A stretch of 64,000 bases of DNA from Afipia sp. (GTDB lineage Bacteria; Pseudomonadota; Alphaproteobacteria; Rhizobiales; Xanthobacteraceae), in the NCBI GenBank assembly GCA_017308595.1, contig JAFKER010000007.1:186001-250000 (forward strand), in the 5' to 3' direction. The notes beneath the pieces are model-generated. The model was not told the DNA's origin, searched no databases, and saw only the letters and a list, made by a program, of their open reading frames with translations. Of this stretch, positions 33,333-41,442 are shown in pieces. The translations under genes were made by a program, and so were the position numbers. Positions within the stretch are counted from its first letter, which is position 1; every line of letters begins with the position of its first letter.

Positions 33333-33920
33333 GTGCCCAATAACAAGAGTCATCTGACCCGGCGGCATGCCATCGCCGCGCTTGGCATCGGTGCTTTGAG
33401 CCTGCGTGCCGCGCCATCCTTCGCGAAGGCGACGCTCGGCGACGATGGCATCTATCACATGGATTGGTATCTCGAGAGCTTCCTCGAAGTGTCAGAGGAT
33501 CTCGCCGGCGCGACCGCGAAGGGCAAGCGCTTTGCAATCATGTGGGGCCTGAAAGGCTGCCCGGCCTGCAAGCGGATGCATGAGGTTCATATGATGGATC
33601 CGAAGATCGAGGCCTACATCCGCGACAATTTCGAGATTCTGCATCTCAATCACATCGGCGCGCGCGAAATCACCGATTTCGACGGACGCAAGCGCAGCGA
33701 GAAGGCCTTTGGCGAAGCCTACGGCATCCGCTTCACGCCGACCATCCAGTTCTTCCCCGAAAAGACCGATGGACTTGCGGCGTTAAAGGGCCAGGCGCGG
33801 GAAGTCGCGCGTATGCCCGGCCTGCTAGAGCCGGCGGAGTTTCTCGCGATGTTCCGTTACGTGCGTGAGAAGGGCTATGAGTCCGCGCCGTTCCCGGACT
33901 GGCTCAAGCGGCAGGCGTGA
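33333..33920 (+). CDS. soxW: Tat-exported thioredoxin-fold protein, SoxW-like
   Basis: This 195-residue protein has a twin-arginine signal (LTRRHAIAALGIGALSL) and a redox motif C76-P-A-C79 in MWGLKGCPACKRMHE, followed by the cis-proline region IRFTPTIQFFPE. I prefer the GTG at 33333, which has GGGAGG about 5 bases before it, over an upstream TTG. It follows soxV by 20 bp. SoxW is a periplasmic thioredoxin kept reduced by SoxV. No Sox catalytic gene follows. Confidence 0.8.
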   Translation: MPNNKSHLTRRHAIAALGIGALSLRAAPSFAKATLGDDGIYHMDWYLESFLEVSEDLAGATAKGKRFAIMWGLKGCPACKRMHEVHMMDPKIEAYIRDNFEILHLNHIGAREITDFDGRKRSEKAFGEAYGIRFTPTIQFFPEKTDGLAALKGQAREVARMPGLLEPAEFLAMFRYVREKGYESAPFPDWLKRQA

Positions 33921-33970
33921 GCGCGGACGGCGCAGCAAGCTCTCATCGTTTCATCCAGCGTAGTCTCTCT

Positions 33971-34014
33971 GTAGCCGTCCCGCCGTCGCGGGATGATGCC
34001 GGCATCCGGGCTAC
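33971..34014. repeat. Cruciform-type intergenic repeat
   Basis: Outer arms GTAGCC (33971-33976) and GGCTAC (34009-34014) enclose two further hairpins, TCCCGC-CGTC-GCGGGA (33978-33993) and the palindrome GATGCCGGCATC (33995-34006). The GTAGCCCGGAT-type end resembles small palindromic repeats I associate with Bradyrhizobiaceae genomes. It sits between convergent genes, contains the stop codon of the gene at 34011-34352, and may also terminate transcription. Confidence 0.55.
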
Positions 34015-34352
34015 GCGTTGCTTCCGGTCGCTTCGATCAGGCGCAGGATACTCAGGACGGCGATGGCGATGCTCGCCAGAGCGCATGCGATTTCGAAGCC
34101 GAGGAAGGCCCAATACAGGACGGATTGCGTGTCACGCGAAATGCTTCCGGCTTTCACCGGGATCAGGCGATGCCGGATCGCGTAAAGGATCGACGAGACC
34201 GTCAGGTAGAGGACCGCGAAAGCTGCCGCGCAAACAAGACCGGAGGCGAAAGCCGGAAACTGAACCGCGTAGGACAAGGCGAAGTAAAGCGCCAGTCCAA
34301 GCGTGCCGCAGAGAACCGCAGTCCGCGCGATCTGAATAAGTATGTCCTTCAA
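34011..34352 (-). CDS. Hypothetical small membrane protein
   Basis: The 113-residue product has about four hydrophobic stretches (for example TAVLCGTLGLALYFALSYAV and ACALASIAIAVLSILRL) and no recognised domain. It is transcribed in the same direction as the giant gene upstream but is separated from it by a strong terminator, so it probably has its own promoter. Its stop codon lies inside a palindromic repeat. No function is proposed. Confidence 0.6.
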   Translation of the reverse strand: MKDILIQIARTAVLCGTLGLALYFALSYAVQFPAFASGLVCAAAFAVLYLTVSSILYAIRHRLIPVKAGSISRDTQSVLYWAFLGFEIACALASIAIAVLSILRLIEATGSNA

Positions 34353-34374
34353 TTGTGCTGTCCTGCCCCATCAA

Positions 34375-34402
34375 AAAAGCGGAGGCGCGAGCCTCCGCTT
34401 TT
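34375..34402. terminator. Bidirectional Rho-independent terminator
   Basis: AAAAGCGGAGGC and GCCTCCGCTTTT form a 12-bp stem closed by a GCGA tetraloop, with flanking A and T runs. On the minus strand it ends the giant coiled-coil gene transcript 27 bp after its stop codon. Confidence 0.85.
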
Positions 34403-34428
34403 CTAACTGTTGGCGAATAGTGTCCGCC

Positions 34429-37400
34429 TTACCCCAGCCGTCCCGCGGCGTGGGCGAGCAGGGTGTAGACAAGGCCGGTTTCCGATACGAGGTGGCCGCG
34501 AAGAGCCGCCGGTCCACGTTCGTCGCGGGAGACTTCATCCAGCAGGCGTTCGAACTCGTTGATGTAACGGTCCACCGTCTGCTTGAAGGCGCGGTCGGCG
34601 CGATACTTGCGCGAGACTTCGTCGAATGCCTTCTGACCCGCCGGCGTATAGAGCCGCTTCGAGAAGGCCTTGCGTTCGCCGCGCTGATAGCGGTCCCACA
34701 TCTCGGCGGCGAGGTCGCGCTCTACCAGCCGGGCGATGTCGAGTGACAGCGCTTCGAGCGGATTGCCGGACTGACGCTGCGGCTGCTGGGCAGCGCGGCC
34801 ATCATCCGAGCGGTTCAGCAAATCCGACAGCCAGCCGTCATTGCCGCCGTTACCAACGGGGCTGACCGGGGGCGCTTCGGTGCGGCGCGGAGCTGGACCG
34901 AAATCCGGCGCCGGCAGGTTCGATGCGCTGGCAGCGTCACGGCGCGGGACGGGCTGCGAGACGGCCTGGCGGCTGGCACCGGCCATCGCAAGTTCGTCCT
35001 CGCGGCCACCGCGATTGCCGGTGGCGACGTCAAGGCCCTTGCCGTGACGGGCGACGATGCGGTTGAGCTCGGCCAGTGCCTCGATCTGATCGACGATGAC
35101 CTTCCGCATCTGCGCCGTGCTCTCGGCAGCTTCCTGCGGCACTTCGAGAACGCCGCGGCGCAATTCGGCGCGGGTCGCGTCGAGTTCGCTGTGCAGTTCG
35201 GAGGCCATTTGCTTCATGCCGTGCACGATGGTCGCGAACTTGTCGGCAGCCTGACGGAACATGCTGTCCGCCTCGCGGGTGCCCTGGTCGTAGAGTTCGG
35301 CCATGGCTTCCGAGGTCTGGCGGCGCTCGTCCTCGACGGCGGCGCGGACCGCTGCGAACTGGCGGCTGACTTCGGCCGAACTGGAGCCTGCGGTCTGCGC
35401 CACGATCTGCGCGATGTCGCGGGCCCGTGTTTCTGCGGCGGCCAGTGAGTCGTCGAGCAAGTGCGTGAAGCGCGACAGGCGTTCGTCGAGGTCGTGGGTG
35501 CGCAGGTCGATGTTCGACACCAGCGATTCGAGCATGGCGTTGCGGTCGGCGACGGAATCGCTGGCGCGGTCGTTGCTCTTCTCGATCATCTGGGCAGCTT
35601 CGGCCAGGGCGCGGCCATGGTTTTCGAACTGCGTCGACAGGGCGTTGAGGTTTTCCAGCGCGCCGGATGTCTTGCTGGTGAAGGCTCCAAGCTGCTGCTC
35701 CAGCGTGGAGGTGGTTTCGCCGTTGCGGCTGGTAACGTCGTTCATCGTCGAGACGAACTCCGCAACCCGCGTGACCAGCGTGCGCTCCAGCGAGTTGAGG
35801 TTGTCGTGGGCGCCGGTGAGCACTTCCTGCAGCAGGATGTTGCCTTCACGCAGCCGCTCGAACAGAGCGAGCGTGTCGGTGCGCAGGATCTTGGAGGTTT
35901 CCTGCAGTTCGTTGATGGTCGAGGTTGCAACCTGACGCGACTGGTCGATGGCCGCGCGCGAGGTCTGATCGATGTCCTTCAGCGACTTGCTGACGGCGCC
36001 GATCGCGATTTCGCTGGCGGTGTTGATCTGGCGGGCCAGATCCGACGAGTTGTTCATCATCGCGACGGTGAATGCGCCGCCATGGTTCTCGATCGACTTG
36101 AGCGCGGAGTCCGCAGCATTGCCGATGGTCGACGAAATTTCGGCGGCCTTGCCGGCGATGGCGTCGATCAGCGCGCTGCGCTTGCTGTCCACAAGCTGGG
36201 CGAGCTGTTCGGTGTGCTCACGCACGCCGCCGGTGATCGCTTCCACCTTGCCGTTGAGCGTTGAGCCAAAGCGGTCGGTCGACACCGCGATGGTGCGCTC
36301 GATCTCGGCAGAGGCGGACTTGATCTGCGAAGTCGCGCCGGTCGATGCGATGGTGAGGGTGTTCTCCGCTTCGCGGGCCGCCATCTGGACGCTGCGCTCG
36401 AGGTCGCTGGAGACGGCCTTGAGGCTGGTGCTGACGTCAGACGAGACACCTCGCAGATGGGTGCCCACCTCGCTGGAAATCTCGCGGAGCTGGCCGCCGA
36501 CCTCGCCGGAAATGTCGCGAAGCTGGGTGCCGACCTCGCCGGTGATCCCGCGGAGCTGACCGCCGACATCGCCGGTGATGCCGCGCAGTTGCGAGGATGC
36601 CTCGGTGGATGCGGCCTTCAACTCGGTGCTGATTTCACCGGAGACGCCGCGTAGGTGCGATCCGACCTCGCTCGAAACGCCCTTCAACTCGGCGCTGACT
36701 TCGCCGGAGACGGCCTTGAGCTGGTTGCTCACATCGCTGGAGAGGCTGAGCAGCGACTGTTGTGCGACGCGGGCGCCGCCCTGGATTGTCGCGGTGGTGT
36801 CGGACATTAGGCCGGTCAGCATCCGCTCGGCTTCTTCGCTGCGCGACTTGATGGTCAGCGCCAGTTCATCGCTGCGCGAGCCGATCACGTCGGCCGCGTG
36901 CTGGCCGCTGGTGGTGACACGGTTGGCTGCCGCTTCGACCCGCGTATCGAGCAGGTTCTCGAATTGCGCGACGCGGGCGCCGATGTCCGAGGCGAGGGCG
37001 CTGACATTGAACTCCAGGTTGCCCTGGATGTCCTTGAGGCGGGACGACATGGCCGTGGCCATGGTGTCGACGCCACTGCTCATCAGGCCCATGACCTGCG
37101 AGCCGCGTGCTTCCATCGCATCGGCAATGGTTGCGGAGCGGTTTTCGACGACCGAGACGAAAGCCGCGGCGCGGCTGTCGAAGGTCTGCACCACCGACGC
37201 CGTGCGGGTATCCACGATATCGGCGAAGGTCGCGGTACGGGCGTCGAGCGCTTCGTTGATCGCTGCGGTGCGGGAATTGACCACATCAGCGAAGGCCTGC
37301 GCACGGGTGTCGAGCGCATCGGTGATCGCGGACGTGCGGGCGTCGACAACGGTGGTGAATGCTTCAGCGCCGTTATTGAGCCGCTCGGTGATGGCGGAGG

Positions 37401-39639
37401 TGCGTCCGTCGATGAGATCGGCGAAGGCCGTGGTACGGCTGTCGATGGTGTCGGTAAACGCGGTGGTGCGATAGTCAATGGATTCCTTGAAGGCCGCAGT
37501 CTGATTGGCGACGGCCTCTGCGAATTCGGCGGTGCGGGTGTCGAAGGTCTTCGCGACCTCGGAGGCATGCTCGCTGAGTGCGCCGGTAAAGGCCTGTGCA
37601 CGCGTGTCGATCGTAGTGGTGAATTCGGCCACGCGATTATCGAAGGTGCGGGCGAGCAACTCGGTATGGTTGTCGAGCCTTGCGGTCAGTTCGACAGCAC
37701 GGCTATCGATGGCATCGGTGAACGCGCTGGTGCGCGAATCCATCACCGAGGTGAAGGAGGCGGCGCGACCGCTCACGGCGTCGCTGAAAGCGGCGGCGCG
37801 GGCATCGAAGGATTCCTCGATGGCCTTGGTGCGGCCGGTGACGACCTCTTCAAGCGCGTTGATCTTGCTGAGCAGCGTGTTGTCGAAGGTGTCGATGCGG
37901 GTTTCGACCGCCGACTTGAAGCCGCCGAGGCTCTGATCGAGCTTGGCGTGCAAGTCGGTGCTGTGCGCGGTGACGCGGTTGTCGAAGGTGTCGACATAGG
38001 TCTTGAGATTTTCGGCGAGACCCTGGGTGTGCTGGCCCATGCGCTCGACGATTTCGCCGCCGTAGGTTTTCACGGTGCGGTCGAACTCGGCGATATGGCG
38101 GGTGATAAGCGCACCGAGTGTGCCGCTGTCGCGCGCCAATCGCTCCGCGAGTTCGTTGCCCTGTTCCTTGACGAGGCCGTCGAACAGGCTGATCTGGTTG
38201 CTCAGTGTCTCGTGTGCGCTTTCGGTCTGGCTCACGACCTTCGCGACCAGTGTGCTGACGGTGACGTCAAGCGCTTCGCCGGCCTTGTCGCCACTGGTCA
38301 GGACACGATCGGCCAGCCGGTTGCCGGCTTCGTCGATCTGCTCGGACAGGGCGGCGCCGCGGGTGTCGAGTTCCGTCAGCAGGTTGTCGCTGGAATTCTT
38401 CAGCGAGTCGAAGATACGTTCGGTCCGATCCGCGACGCTGGTCACGACGTCTTCCGAGCGCGACATGATGCCTTCGACGATGCCGGTCGAGCGCTGCTCG
38501 AATTCGGAGGTGATCTTGTCGAGGCGCTCGTTCAGAGAGTCGTGAACGCGGTCGGCAAGATCGGCGAATTCCTCGTGGACGTGGCCGGTCTTGAAGTTGA
38601 GGCTGGCGGTCAGCTTCTCGCTGGCGTCGAGCACGCTTGCCGCGGTCTGGGTCGAGGCCTCCTCGAGGCGGTCGAGCAGGTCGCCGCCGCGCTCGCCAAG
38701 CGCGATGATCATGTTGTCGCCTGCGCTGGAGAGTGCGCGGGTGATATGTTCGCTGCGCTCTTCGAGCGCGCCGGTGATGCTGCTCGCGACTTCATCGACG
38801 CGCGATGCGATGGCGTCGCTGATCAGGGCGATGTCCTGACGCAGGTCGATCTGCACCCCGGAAATGGCGTTGCGCACCTGTTCGGCTTGCCCGACGAGGT
38901 TGTCCCGCTGAACGGCGATGTCCTGCAGCAGGGCGCGGATACGCACTTCGTTGTCGCTGTAGGCGCGCTCGAGCGAGGAAACTTCGTTGGCGACCAGCGC
39001 TTCGAGTTCACCGGCGCGTGCAATGGCGCGCTCAACGCCGTCGCCCATGGCGGCGACTTCGCGGCGGATCGCCTGACCAACGCTGACAATAGCGCCGTTG
39101 GCGACGTGTTCCGGTTCGGAGAAGCGCACGGCCATCTGCGCCATGGATTGAGCGATCATGCTCATTTCCTGGCTGCGCCAGGCCATGCCGGCCACAAAGT
39201 AAAACAGGAGCAGGGGTGCGACGAGAACCGCGAGCAGGCCGACCATTGCCAGCAAGCCGGCGCTGCCCTGGCCGATAATTGTTTCGAGCGCAGGCAGGAA
39301 AGCGAAGGCGATGAAGCCGACGCCGGCGATCCAGAGGCCGGAGAACAGCGTGGCGACGGTATAGGCGTTGCGGCGCGGACGGCCCTTCTGAATGGCCTGT
39401 AGGATATTGCCGATGGTTTCGCGATCGTCGTTCGCGGGAAGGCGATCGAAACTTGCGCTGCCAAGATCACTGGAGGGTTGGCGCAGGTCAGAGCCGCGGT
39501 TGGCGGCGCCGAGCGAAGAGTCGTTGAAGGAAGCGTCCCGTCCCGGGTCGGACTGGGGCAGGTCGCCCATGTTGAGGGCTTCCTCAATCGCCGAAAGAGC
39601 AACTTCGGTTGGATCCTTGACCTTCGGATTCTTTGCCAT
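34429..39639 (-). CDS. Giant membrane-anchored hendecad coiled-coil protein (growth pole ring GPR/RgsE-like)
   Basis: This 1736-residue protein has a soluble N-terminus of about 90 residues, two membrane segments (about 93-117 and 126-152), and then a very long helical region. Two blocks are gapless 11-residue repeats: residues 612-842 hold 21 copies of a D-x-R-T-x-A-F-x-D-x-[IV] unit, and residues 971-1080 hold ten of a G-x-Q-L-R-G-[IV]-[ST]-G-E-V unit. The architecture (apolipoprotein-like repeats after two membrane helices) matches the growth pole ring protein of Agrobacterium, needed for polar growth. Orthology is inferred from architecture. A CtrA-type box lies 182 bp upstream. Confidence 0.75.
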   Translation of the reverse strand: MAKNPKVKDPTEVALSAIEEALNMGDLPQSDPGRDASFNDSSLGAANRGSDLRQPSSDLGSASFDRLPANDDRETIGNILQAIQKGRPRRNAYTVATLFSGLWIAGVGFIAFAFLPALETIIGQGSAGLLAMVGLLAVLVAPLLLFYFVAGMAWRSQEMSMIAQSMAQMAVRFSEPEHVANGAIVSVGQAIRREVAAMGDGVERAIARAGELEALVANEVSSLERAYSDNEVRIRALLQDIAVQRDNLVGQAEQVRNAISGVQIDLRQDIALISDAIASRVDEVASSITGALEERSEHITRALSSAGDNMIIALGERGGDLLDRLEEASTQTAASVLDASEKLTASLNFKTGHVHEEFADLADRVHDSLNERLDKITSEFEQRSTGIVEGIMSRSEDVVTSVADRTERIFDSLKNSSDNLLTELDTRGAALSEQIDEAGNRLADRVLTSGDKAGEALDVTVSTLVAKVVSQTESAHETLSNQISLFDGLVKEQGNELAERLARDSGTLGALITRHIAEFDRTVKTYGGEIVERMGQHTQGLAENLKTYVDTFDNRVTAHSTDLHAKLDQSLGGFKSAVETRIDTFDNTLLSKINALEEVVTGRTKAIEESFDARAAAFSDAVSGRAASFTSVMDSRTSAFTDAIDSRAVELTARLDNHTELLARTFDNRVAEFTTTIDTRAQAFTGALSEHASEVAKTFDTRTAEFAEAVANQTAAFKESIDYRTTAFTDTIDSRTTAFADLIDGRTSAITERLNNGAEAFTTVVDARTSAITDALDTRAQAFADVVNSRTAAINEALDARTATFADIVDTRTASVVQTFDSRAAAFVSVVENRSATIADAMEARGSQVMGLMSSGVDTMATAMSSRLKDIQGNLEFNVSALASDIGARVAQFENLLDTRVEAAANRVTTSGQHAADVIGSRSDELALTIKSRSEEAERMLTGLMSDTTATIQGGARVAQQSLLSLSSDVSNQLKAVSGEVSAELKGVSSEVGSHLRGVSGEISTELKAASTEASSQLRGITGDVGGQLRGITGEVGTQLRDISGEVGGQLREISSEVGTHLRGVSSDVSTSLKAVSSDLERSVQMAAREAENTLTIASTGATSQIKSASAEIERTIAVSTDRFGSTLNGKVEAITGGVREHTEQLAQLVDSKRSALIDAIAGKAAEISSTIGNAADSALKSIENHGGAFTVAMMNNSSDLARQINTASEIAIGAVSKSLKDIDQTSRAAIDQSRQVATSTINELQETSKILRTDTLALFERLREGNILLQEVLTGAHDNLNSLERTLVTRVAEFVSTMNDVTSRNGETTSTLEQQLGAFTSKTSGALENLNALSTQFENHGRALAEAAQMIEKSNDRASDSVADRNAMLESLVSNIDLRTHDLDERLSRFTHLLDDSLAAAETRARDIAQIVAQTAGSSSAEVSRQFAAVRAAVEDERRQTSEAMAELYDQGTREADSMFRQAADKFATIVHGMKQMASELHSELDATRAELRRGVLEVPQEAAESTAQMRKVIVDQIEALAELNRIVARHGKGLDVATGNRGGREDELAMAGASRQAVSQPVPRRDAASASNLPAPDFGPAPRRTEAPPVSPVGNGGNDGWLSDLLNRSDDGRAAQQPQRQSGNPLEALSLDIARLVERDLAAEMWDRYQRGERKAFSKRLYTPAGQKAFDEVSRKYRADRAFKQTVDRYINEFERLLDEVSRDERGPAALRGHLVSETGLVYTLLAHAAGRLG
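36400..36729 (-). repeat. Ten tandem 33-bp coding repeats (hendecad block 2)
   Basis: Ten consecutive 11-residue units such as GGQLRGITGEV, GTQLRDISGEV and GGQLREISSEV occupy residues 971-1080 of the giant protein with no insertions. At DNA level this gives 33-bp periodic similarity. Confidence 0.85.
37114..37806 (-). repeat. Twenty-one tandem 33-bp coding repeats (hendecad block 1)
   Basis: Twenty-one consecutive 11-residue units such as DSRTSAFTDAI, DYRTTAFTDTI and DTRAQAFADVV cover residues 612-842 of the giant protein in perfect register. Units share the D-x-R and A-F positions but differ elsewhere, pointing to old amplification under selection. Confidence 0.85.
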
Positions 39640-40065
39640 GTGTCCCGCACGCCTTTACTTTTTCGCATTCGCAAGTGGCTGCCGCTGAAGTCGCGCGCCT
39701 TCGAATGTTGCCCCGATACCATCGGCCGACAGCCAGTTACGTCGCCGATTTGTCTCGCCGGTTGTCCCGCACTTCCACAAACATCCTATTGGCTCGGTCG
39801 GTCGAATGAAATGGCAGGAGTTAATTCATTTTTAATCATCGTTAACGGCGCGAGGGTTAACGCTTTAAGAAATCAACAGTTTTCAAAAGCACTTTGGTAT
39901 TTTTAGGCGGCGGCACGGCAAAAACATGGCTAAATGGTGGCGAATGGGCGATACGTTTCATTAACCATTGCTGTGATTGCCTGCAGGTATTCTGGGCCGG
40001 ATTGATCCGGCGCCGTCAGCAATCCCGGATGGGCCATATCACTCAATTTGGAGCATTTGAACTGG
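39640..40065. other. Divergent intergenic region of the giant gene and the Hpt gene
   Basis: This 426-bp region has no supportable gene. Its AT-rich middle (about 39820-39900) holds a CtrA-type box and two GTTAAC palindromes, and is probably the promoter region for the giant gene. Confidence 0.5.
39821..39835. promoter_or_regulatory. Candidate CtrA box TTAA-N7-TTAA
   Basis: TTAATTCATTTTTAA matches the CtrA consensus halves with exact 7-bp spacing. It lies 182 bp upstream of the giant coiled-coil gene and 231 bp upstream of the Hpt gene. The consensus C after the second TTAA is replaced by T. Confidence 0.45.
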
Positions 40066-40413
40066 ATGCCATCGCCCCCGCTGGTTCCGGAAGATTCCGC
40101 CATCGATGTCCAGCATCTGGGGCGCATGACGCTCGGCGAGGCCGCGCTGGAGGCTGAAGTTCTCGCGCTTTTCTCGGCCCAGAGCGGTGAACTGATCGCC
40201 CGGATCAAGACCATGCCCACGGATGCGGGCGCATTAGCGCACACCCTCAAGGGCTCGGCGCGCGCCATTGGCGCGTTTCGGGTTGCAGAAGCGGCGCTCG
40301 GCCTCGAAGCCGCCATGAAAAACAGCGGCGATCTGACGACTGCGATCGAGCTGCTTCAACAGACCGTCGAGGAAGCCCGGCAGACCATCGGGCGGATGCT
40401 GAACCGGTCTTGA
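40066..40413 (+). CDS. Histidine phosphotransfer (Hpt) domain protein
   Basis: The 115-residue protein is a single Hpt helical bundle with phosphorylation site H59 in the motif LAHTLKGSARAIGA. It would relay phosphate between a hybrid kinase and a response regulator in the cytoplasm. I use the ATG at 40066; an in-frame TTG at 40048 would add six residues. No kinase or regulator gene is nearby, so its partners are unknown. Confidence 0.78.
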   Translation: MPSPPLVPEDSAIDVQHLGRMTLGEAALEAEVLALFSAQSGELIARIKTMPTDAGALAHTLKGSARAIGAFRVAEAALGLEAAMKNSGDLTTAIELLQQTVEEARQTIGRMLNRS

Positions 40414-40507
40414 TCCGGGCCGCTTTTATCCCCGTCGGTGCTGGTATCCTTTGGACTGACCCGTTATAGGACTGCTCAATCTGAATTATCCGGGCAGCTC
40501 GACAATC

Positions 40508-40828
40508 ATGGTCAAAATCAACTTCACCGATCACGCAGGCACCACCCGTTCCGTGGACGTGGAGGCCGGCGCGACCGTTATGGAAGCAGCGATCCGCAAT
40601 GCGATTCCCGGAATCGAAGCGGAATGCGGAGGCGCCTGCGCTTGCGCGACCTGCCATGTCTACGTGGATGAGGCCTGGCGCGAGAAGGTCGGCTCGCCGA
40701 CGCCGATGGAAGAAGACATGCTCGACTTCGGTTACGACGTGCGTCCGAATTCGCGCTTGTCGTGCCAGATCAAGGTGACCGCCGAACTCGACGGACTTGT
40801 TGTGTCGACGCCCGAGCGTCAGGCGTAA
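40508..40828 (+). CDS. [2Fe-2S] ferredoxin, adrenodoxin/putidaredoxin type
   Basis: This 106-residue ferredoxin has cluster ligands C40-x5-C46-x2-C49 and C86 in [12 protein letters not shown] and RLSCQIKV. It carries single electrons, for example to cytochromes P450 or Fe-S enzymes. A thioredoxin-reductase-like ferredoxin-NADP reductase is encoded at 44066 and an Fpr at 10674, either of which could reduce it. Its 3' end overlaps an opposite-strand frame by 59 bp. Confidence 0.88.
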   Translation: MVKINFTDHAGTTRSVDVEAGATVMEAAIRNAIPGIEAECGGACACATCHVYVDEAWREKVGSPTPMEEDMLDFGYDVRPNSRLSCQIKVTAELDGLVVSTPERQA

Positions 40829-41042
40829 GGTTATCGTCTTCCGGCGCGGCTGACCCATCTTCAAGCCGCGCAGTTTCTTTTCCGGCAACACTCCATTCGA
40901 TCAGCGCCGTCGCGGCTCCGACGACAAAGGTCGCGGCGACGATGCGCCCGTCCGCGCCCATCAGCCATGCGACCAATCCGAAAATCCATATCGCGACAGT
41001 GAGCCGGAGCGCGATGGCGAGCGACGATGGCAGACCATGCAT
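40770..41042 (-). CDS. Hypothetical small membrane protein
   Basis: The 90-residue frame has two hydrophobic segments ([19 protein letters not shown] and [19 protein letters not shown]) and a charged C-terminal tail. GAGG lies 8 bases before its ATG. Its last 19 codons overlap the end of the convergent ferredoxin gene. No family is recognised; it is supported by initiation signals and composition only. Confidence 0.45.
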   Translation of the reverse strand: MHGLPSSLAIALRLTVAIWIFGLVAWLMGADGRIVAATFVVGAATALIEWSVAGKETARLEDGSAAPEDDNLTPDARASTQQVRRVRRSP

Positions 41043-41442
41043 GGTGGTGACCTCAGGAGGGCATTCATGGGCGGCCCGCCACCTGCATTGCGCGCTCCGC
41101 TAGCCGGGCGGACAGGTCCTTTGGCTGAACGTGTTGCAGATCGGCGCAATGCCGTCGTCTCATTGCGCGCAGCACGCCTCGGCGAAGGCGCGAAAAAGCC
41201 GAGTCTGTTCCGGCTTGTAGCGCCGGGGTCACAATTTGATGCGAGGGAAATTTTTAGGTGATGAAAGTATCGCTGAAATAAAGAAGCGAGCACTCTTTCG
41301 TCATGAAAACTGTCGGCAAGTCCATCCTGAAGCAGAGCTTGCAGCATTCATGAGCAGCTTGGCATTTTGGCGAGATACGGTCTTCCCATTCCGCGCAGGG
41401 CCGGATTTTTTTGTTGCGAGACGCAGGCGCAAGCGATGTGAG
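41043..41442. other. Gene-free region
   Basis: This 400-bp stretch between the small membrane protein and the AraC pair has no frame I can support, and no clear hairpin or operator. It is more AT-rich around 41240-41300. Confidence 0.4.

Noticed and set aside
33917-34339. Plus-strand frames between the SoxW-like gene and 34400
   Set aside because: They run through the cruciform repeat and opposite a minus-strand membrane-protein gene with a better composition.
36400-37806. 33-bp periodic repeats that could be mistaken for a CRISPR array
   Set aside because: The periodicity is in phase with the reading frame, units have no unique spacers, and they encode 11-residue protein repeats.
36898-39402. 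An 834-codon plus-strand open frame inside the giant coiled-coil gene
   Set aside because: It is the shadow of the repeat-rich minus-strand gene. The product is low-complexity with no domain, and the minus strand has membrane segments and perfect 11-residue periodicity.
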